From Phycicoccus avicenniae (GTDB lineage Bacteria > Actinomycetota > Actinomycetes > Actinomycetales > Dermatophilaceae): a DNA stretch of 64,000 bases. Shown here one piece after another: positions 60,212-64,000 of this stretch. Numbering within the stretch: the first letter of the stretch is position 1; each line of letters opens with the position of its first letter. Under the pieces are notes generated by a model. It did not search any database and was not told the DNA's origin. It worked only from the letters and a program-made list of their open reading frames with translations. The DNA lies in the NCBI RefSeq assembly GCF_018139485.1, contig NZ_JAGSNF010000019.1, forward strand, positions 62,001 to 126,000, in the 5' to 3' direction. The position numbers and the translations under genes were made by a program.

Positions 60212-61171
60212 TCAATGGGCGGCGGAGGCGTCGGCCCCGTGCCCGCCGCGGGCCTTCGTCACGGCGTGGACGACCGCGACGACGACCCCTCCGACGACGG
60301 CCCCGACCACGGCGGAGGCCAGCGTGTTCGTCACCCAGCCGAGGACGCCGCCGAGGGCACCGGTGCCGTCGTGCACGGCCTCCTCGAGGTGGTGCACGAC
60401 GTCGTAGAGGGCGTGCCAGCCGAGGTCGTCGGTCCCGACGAGCAGGATGTGCCCGCCGACCCAGAGCATCGCGACGACGCCGACCGTCGACAGCCCGGCG
60501 AGGACCTTCGGCATCGCCGCGACGAGCGCCCGCCCGACCCGCTGCGCCCCGGCCGACTCGCGCTCGGCGAGGCTCAGCCCGATGTCGTCCATCTTCACGA
60601 TGAGGGCCACGACCCCGTAGACGAGCGCCGTGATGAAGACCGCGACGACGACGAGGACGAGCGCCCGCGTCACGAACGGCTCCGACGCGACGTCGTCGAG
60701 CGCGATGACCATGATCTCGGCGGACAGGATGAGGTCGGTGCGGATGGCCCCCTTGACCATCGTCTCCTCCTGCTCGGGACCGATGTCCGTCACCGGCGCC
60801 TTCGGGGCCTCGTGGTGCGAGAGCTTCTCCCAGATCTTCTCGGCACCCTCGAAGCACAGGTAGGTGCCGCCCGCCATGAGGATCGGGGTGAGCAGCCACG
60901 GCAGGAACTGGCTGAGCAGCAGGGCCACCGGGAGGATGACGAGCAGCTTGTTGCGGATCGAGCCGACGGCGATCCGCCGGACGATCGGCAGCTCCCGCTC
61001 GGGCCGGACGCCGTGGACGTAGCGCGGGGTCACCGCCGTGTCGTCGACGACCACCCCCGCCGCCTTGGCGCCGGCACGGCCGGCCGCGGCACCGACGTCG
61101 TCCACCGACGCCGCCGCCAGCCGGGCGAGCGCCGCCACGTCGTCGAGCAGCGCCACCAGTCCGCCGGCCAT
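60212..61171 (-). CDS. DUF808 family membrane protein (YedI-like)
   Basis: 319 residues from the ATG at 61171 (MAGGLVALLDDVAALARLAA). The N-terminal signature LLDDVAALARLAAASVDDVG and AVVDDTAVTP-type region are diagnostic for DUF808. About six membrane helices follow from residue ~85 to the C-terminus. KGAIRTDLILSAEIMVIALD is also conserved. Function unknown. AGAGGA lies about 9 bases before the ATG. Confidence 0.88.
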   Translation of the reverse strand: MAGGLVALLDDVAALARLAAASVDDVGAAAGRAGAKAAGVVVDDTAVTPRYVHGVRPERELPIVRRIAVGSIRNKLLVILPVALLLSQFLPWLLTPILMAGGTYLCFEGAEKIWEKLSHHEAPKAPVTDIGPEQEETMVKGAIRTDLILSAEIMVIALDDVASEPFVTRALVLVVVAVFITALVYGVVALIVKMDDIGLSLAERESAGAQRVGRALVAAMPKVLAGLSTVGVVAMLWVGGHILLVGTDDLGWHALYDVVHHLEEAVHDGTGALGGVLGWVTNTLASAVVGAVVGGVVVAVVHAVTKARGGHGADASAAH

Positions 61172-61218
61172 CCGAGGTCCTCTCCCCGCGCACCCGCCCT
61201 CGGGGTGCCGGTGCGGCC

Positions 61219-61224
61219 ACGCTA
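61219..61224 (-). promoter_or_regulatory. -10 element of DUF808 gene
   Basis: TAGCGT on the minus strand, about 48 bases upstream of the ATG, giving a leader of ~40 bases that includes the Shine-Dalgarno sequence. The rest of the 236-base gap to the GGDEF gene shows only the palindrome at 61380-61396. Confidence 0.4.
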
Positions 61225-61379
61225 GCGGTCCTCGGACCCCCACGTCCGGGTTCCCCACGTCGCCCGGCCCCGGGTTCGCCGCGAGCCGCGACGCTGGGAT
61301 CCCTCCGGGCGAGCGGGATCGGGCAACAGGCCGCCCCGGAGTCGTCCGTTCGGCGCATCCCTCCCGGAACCGCCTCCAC

Positions 61380-61396
61380 GGGGTCGGGCCGACCCC
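61380..61396 (+). promoter_or_regulatory. 17-base palindrome at the GGDEF gene promoter
   Basis: GGGGTCGG (61380-61387), one base, CCGACCCC (61389-61396), abutting the -10-like CACACT (61396-61401). A candidate operator for the diguanylate cyclase gene. Confidence 0.45.
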
Positions 61397-61401
61397 ACAC
61401 T
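61396..61401 (+). promoter_or_regulatory. -10-like element of GGDEF gene (leaderless)
   Basis: CACACT ends 7 bases before the ATG at 61408. Weak match; same hexamer as at the LysE-type gene. Confidence 0.3.
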
Positions 61402-61407
61402 GGGGCC

Positions 61408-62991
61408 ATGACGGCCGCTCCAGCCCTTCCCCGGGTCTCCTCGACGCGCATCTCCCGCTCCCCGCAGCACGAGGCCGCGGTGGCACGCGCCACCGGCCTC
61501 ATCCTCACCGCCCAGACGCCCGGCAGCGTCTCCTCCGCCGAGCTCGAGGCGATGGTCCTCGAGGGCGAGGAGTGCGACTGGCCGGACGTCGTCATGCTCG
61601 CCGAGTTCGTCACGGTGCTCGCGTCGCGCTACGACGCCGGCATCGACGGCTGGGCCCACATGACCCGCCTCCTCGAGCGCGCCCGGTCCTCGGGCGACCC
61701 GGTGTGGGAGGCCCTGGCCCTCGCGATGTCGAGCACCGACGCCGTCCCGGACCCGCGGCCCGCGCTCGTCCGCGACCGTGACCTCGCCCGCGCCGTCGTC
61801 CTGCTCCAGGGCGTCGAGGGCCCGCACGAGATGCTCGCCTCGGCCCACGGCCAGTGCGCCACCGGGTTCCTCTCCCGCGACCTGTGGGACTTCGCCATCG
61901 CCCAGACCGAGGCGGCGAGCGAGTGGCTCGACGCGCCCGACGTCGAGGGGTGGCGCCGGGCCACGGCCCTCTACAACCGCGCGGAGATCCTGCTCCGCCG
62001 GCTCTGCGCGCGGCGTCAGACCGGACCGGACGACGCCCTCGTCGCCGAGGCCGCCGAGGCCCGGGCCGCCCTGCGCCGGGTGCCGCTCGAGGACCTGCCG
62101 CAGAGCTGGCGGATCGACCTGCACACCTTCGAGAACCTCGTCGACGCCATCGCGGCGCCGGTCGACGAGGCGCCCCGAGAGCCCGCCTGCACCCGCGACG
62201 CGGAGTTCGCCGCCTACCTCGACCTCGCGGCCGCCCTCACCGAGGACGACGTCGTCGAGGCCCGACGGCACGCGGCCGCGGCCGTGCGGATGCTCGACGG
62301 CGCCGGCGACCCCGAGCTGCACCTGCTCGCCCTCACCGTCGACGCCGAGCTCGAGGCCCGCGAGAGCGGCGCCGAGACCGCCGGCCTCCGCCTCGGCCGC
62401 GAGCTCGCCCGTGGGCGGGTCCGGACGCGGGAGGCGGCCGCGGAGGCGATGGCCTCGCTCGTCCAGAACGAGCAGATGGCCGCCGAGCACACCCGCCTGC
62501 GGGTCGCCGCGGAGGTCGACGCCCTGACCCAGGTCGCCAACCGGCACGGCTTCACCCGCCGGGTCGAGGCCTTCGCCGAGGCCGCCGAGCTCGGCTCGCG
62601 CGCCGACATGACCCTCGTGCTCGTCGACGTCGACCACTTCAAGGCCGTCAACGACACCCACGGCCACGAGGTCGGCGACGAGGTGCTCGAGAAGGTGGCC
62701 GCGGCGCTGGTCTCCGAGGTCCGCGACAGCGACGTCGTCGCCCGCTGGGGTGGCGACGAGTTCATCCTGCTCCTCGACAGCGACGACCTCGCCGGCGCCC
62801 GCCGCCGGTGCCTCTCCATCGCCCAGCGCATCCGCAGCGGGGCGTGGCACGAGACCGCCGAGGGCCTGGCCGTCACGGTGAGCGTCGGCCTCGCCATCGG
62901 CAAGGTCACCGACCTCGAGGCGCTGCGCACCTCCGCCGACCGGGCGCTCTACCGGGCCAAGCAGGCCGGCCGGGACGGCGTCTCCGTCTGA
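61408..62991 (+). CDS. GGDEF-domain diguanylate cyclase with helical N-terminal region
   Basis: 527 residues. The N-terminal ~360 residues are helical, with TPR-like features (AHGQCATGFLSRDLWDFAIAQ and similar), and lack membrane segments. The GGDEF domain (about 370-525) opens DALTQVANRHGFTRRV and has the catalytic W-GGDEF at 447-452. An RxxD (R439-D442) lies five residues before it, the canonical inhibitory site for cyclic-di-GMP. It should make cyclic di-GMP and be product-inhibited. The input signal is unknown. Confidence 0.92.
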   Translation: MTAAPALPRVSSTRISRSPQHEAAVARATGLILTAQTPGSVSSAELEAMVLEGEECDWPDVVMLAEFVTVLASRYDAGIDGWAHMTRLLERARSSGDPVWEALALAMSSTDAVPDPRPALVRDRDLARAVVLLQGVEGPHEMLASAHGQCATGFLSRDLWDFAIAQTEAASEWLDAPDVEGWRRATALYNRAEILLRRLCARRQTGPDDALVAEAAEARAALRRVPLEDLPQSWRIDLHTFENLVDAIAAPVDEAPREPACTRDAEFAAYLDLAAALTEDDVVEARRHAAAAVRMLDGAGDPELHLLALTVDAELEARESGAETAGLRLGRELARGRVRTREAAAEAMASLVQNEQMAAEHTRLRVAAEVDALTQVANRHGFTRRVEAFAEAAELGSRADMTLVLVDVDHFKAVNDTHGHEVGDEVLEKVAAALVSEVRDSDVVARWGGDEFILLLDSDDLAGARRRCLSIAQRIRSGAWHETAEGLAVTVSVGLAIGKVTDLEALRTSADRALYRAKQAGRDGVSV

Positions 62992-63006
62992 CCGGGGGCC
63001 GTCGGG

Positions 63007-64000
63007 TCACGGTCCGTCGACGACCTCGGTGCGCCGCGCCGTGAGGAACGCACGCTCGCCCGGGTTCGTCGCGAGCCCCAGCGCCCGGTCGTAGGCCGCC
63101 AGCGCCTCGTCCCGCCGTCCGAGCCTGCGCAGCAGGTCGGCGCGGGTCGCGTGGAACGGGTGGTAGCCGTCGAGGCCGGGCAGGTCGTCGACGAGCGCCA
63201 GCCCGGCGGCCGGCCCGTCGACCTCCGCGACGGCGACCGCCCGGTTGAGGGTGACGACGGGCGTCGGCGTCGCGACGAGCATCCGGTCGTAGAGGGCGAC
63301 CACCTGTCGCCAGTCGGTGTCCGCCGCGGTCGCGGCGTCCGTGTGCACCGCGTTCACGGCCGCGACGAGCTGGTGGTGCCCGGGACGGTTCCGCCGCAGG
63401 CACTCACGGACGAGGGCGTGCCCCTCCGCGACGAGCGCGGCATCCCACAGCGACCGGTCCTGCTCGGCGAGGGGGACCAGCCTGCCACCGTCGAACCGCG
63501 CCGCCCGCCGGGCCTCGGTGAGGAGCATGAGGGCGAGCAGGCCGGCGACCTCGGGCTCGTCCGGCATGAGCGTCCGCAGCAGGCGGCCGAGCCGGATCGC
63601 CTCGCCGGTGAGGTCCGCCCGGACCTCCTCCGCGCCGTCACCGGGCAGGTGGCCCTCGGTGAAGACGAGGTAGACGACCGCGAGAACGGCCGGGAGCCGG
63701 TCCGGCAGCTCGGCGTCCGACGGCACCCGGTACGGGATGCGGGCCGCGGCGATCTTCCGCTTGGCGCGGGTGATCCGCTGCGCCATCGTCCGCTCCTCGA
63801 CGAGGAAGGCGCGAGCGACCTCGGGGACGGTGAGCCCGCCGAGCAGCCGGAGCGTGAGCGCCACCCGGGCCTCCGGCGCGAGCGCGGGGTGGCAGCACGT
63901 GAAGAGCAGACGCAGCCGGTCGTCGACGACCGACGACGGCGGCCCGGGGGTGTCGTGCGACGCGTCGTGGAGCACGTGGGCCTCCTCGTGCCGGGCCTGT
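63007..64000 (-). CDS. ECF42-type (DUF6596) sigma factor, 5' end cut by window
   Basis: The reading frame is open to the window edge; the visible ~330 residues start inside sigma region 2 (QARHEEAHVLHDASHD). Region 4: HPALAPEARVALTLRLLGGLTVPEVARAFLVEERTMAQRITRAKRKI. The long C-terminal part (DUF6596/TPR-like; LAVVYLVFTEGH, LTEARRAARFDGG, LNRAVAVAEVDGPAAGL) is the hallmark of the ECF42 group, usually encoded next to DGPF/YCII-domain proteins. Such a partner would lie upstream, beyond the window. Confidence 0.88.
   Translation of the reverse strand, partial: QARHEEAHVLHDASHDTPGPPSSVVDDRLRLLFTCCHPALAPEARVALTLRLLGGLTVPEVARAFLVEERTMAQRITRAKRKIAAARIPYRVPSDAELPDRLPAVLAVVYLVFTEGHLPGDGAEEVRADLTGEAIRLGRLLRTLMPDEPEVAGLLALMLLTEARRAARFDGGRLVPLAEQDRSLWDAALVAEGHALVRECLRRNRPGHHQLVAAVNAVHTDAATAADTDWRQVVALYDRMLVATPTPVVTLNRAVAVAEVDGPAAGLALVDDLPGLDGYHPFHATRADLLRRLGRRDEALAAYDRALGLATNPGERAFLTARRTEVVDGP

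Overview
The window is a 64 kb stretch of very GC-rich chromosomal DNA. The strong G/C third-position bias, frequent GTG starts, many 1- or 4-base stop/start overlaps and the gene families present (DUF5926, DUF4446, DUF1206, DUF6351, F420-type LLM oxidoreductase, MptB-like mannosyltransferase, ECF42-type sigma factor) point to an actinobacterium, most plausibly of the order Micrococcales; the genus cannot be fixed from sequence alone. I see no tRNA, rRNA, CRISPR array, insertion sequence, prophage or replication origin. About 57 protein genes are packed with few gaps; only one intergenic space exceeds 300 bases (11761-12119).

Layout. 1-4.5 kb: partial VOC protein, TrmH-type RNA methyltransferase, two PAP2 phosphatases, DUF1206 membrane protein, Cof-type HAD phosphatase. 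4.6-9.6 kb: a minus-strand ferric-siderophore operon (binding lipoprotein, two permeases, ATPase, siderophore-interacting reductase) behind a double DtxR/IdeR-type iron box that overlaps its -10. 9.6-15.3 kb: an ABC exporter pair, a secreted TIM-barrel sugar isomerase/epimerase-like protein with a palindromic operator, and a NarL-type two-component pair. 15.5-16.8 kb: serS. 17-24.6 kb: a plus-strand operon with an oligopeptide-type ABC transporter, AnmK and a cytosolic serine beta-lactamase-fold hydrolase, read here as a muropeptide uptake and recycling operon. 24.6-33.5 kb: glutamine amidotransferase, LysE exporter, CPA1 antiporter, lipid kinase, zwf, two acyltransferases, patatin, META protein. 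33.6-43 kb: pheA, DUF4446, envelope mannosyltransferases (GT87-like, MptB-like, GT2), a 724-residue unknown membrane protein, DUF5926, anti-sigma-type ATPase, GDPD. 43-48 kb: ECF sigma factor coupled to ogt, and an ABC exporter/two-component operon. 48-52 kb: secreted DUF6351 hydrolase, zinc metallopeptidase, VanZ protein. 52-64 kb: an operon joining a CPA2/RCK antiporter, a TPR protein and an LLM-hemerythrin fusion; then MFS, VTT/TVP38, methyltransferase, F420-type LLM, DUF808, a GGDEF cyclase and a partial ECF42-type sigma factor.

Three patterns cut across the genes. First, at least 20 genes start 7-9 bases after a TAnnnT-like -10, so leaderless transcription is common and fixes several starts. 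Second, two families of short palindromic repeats (45 bp and 38 bp) sit in intergenic spaces at 11.8, 15.4, 16.9, 25.3, 33.5, 51.4 and 51.5 kb. Third, several operators (iron box, LacI-type, TTGACC/GGTCAA palindrome, GAAAnTTCCG palindrome) have no cognate regulator nearby.

The most interesting candidates are the antiporter/TPR/LLM-hemerythrin operon (possible redox-gated, Kef-like cation efflux), the muropeptide operon, and a perfect 27-base palindrome inside the LLM-hemerythrin linker.
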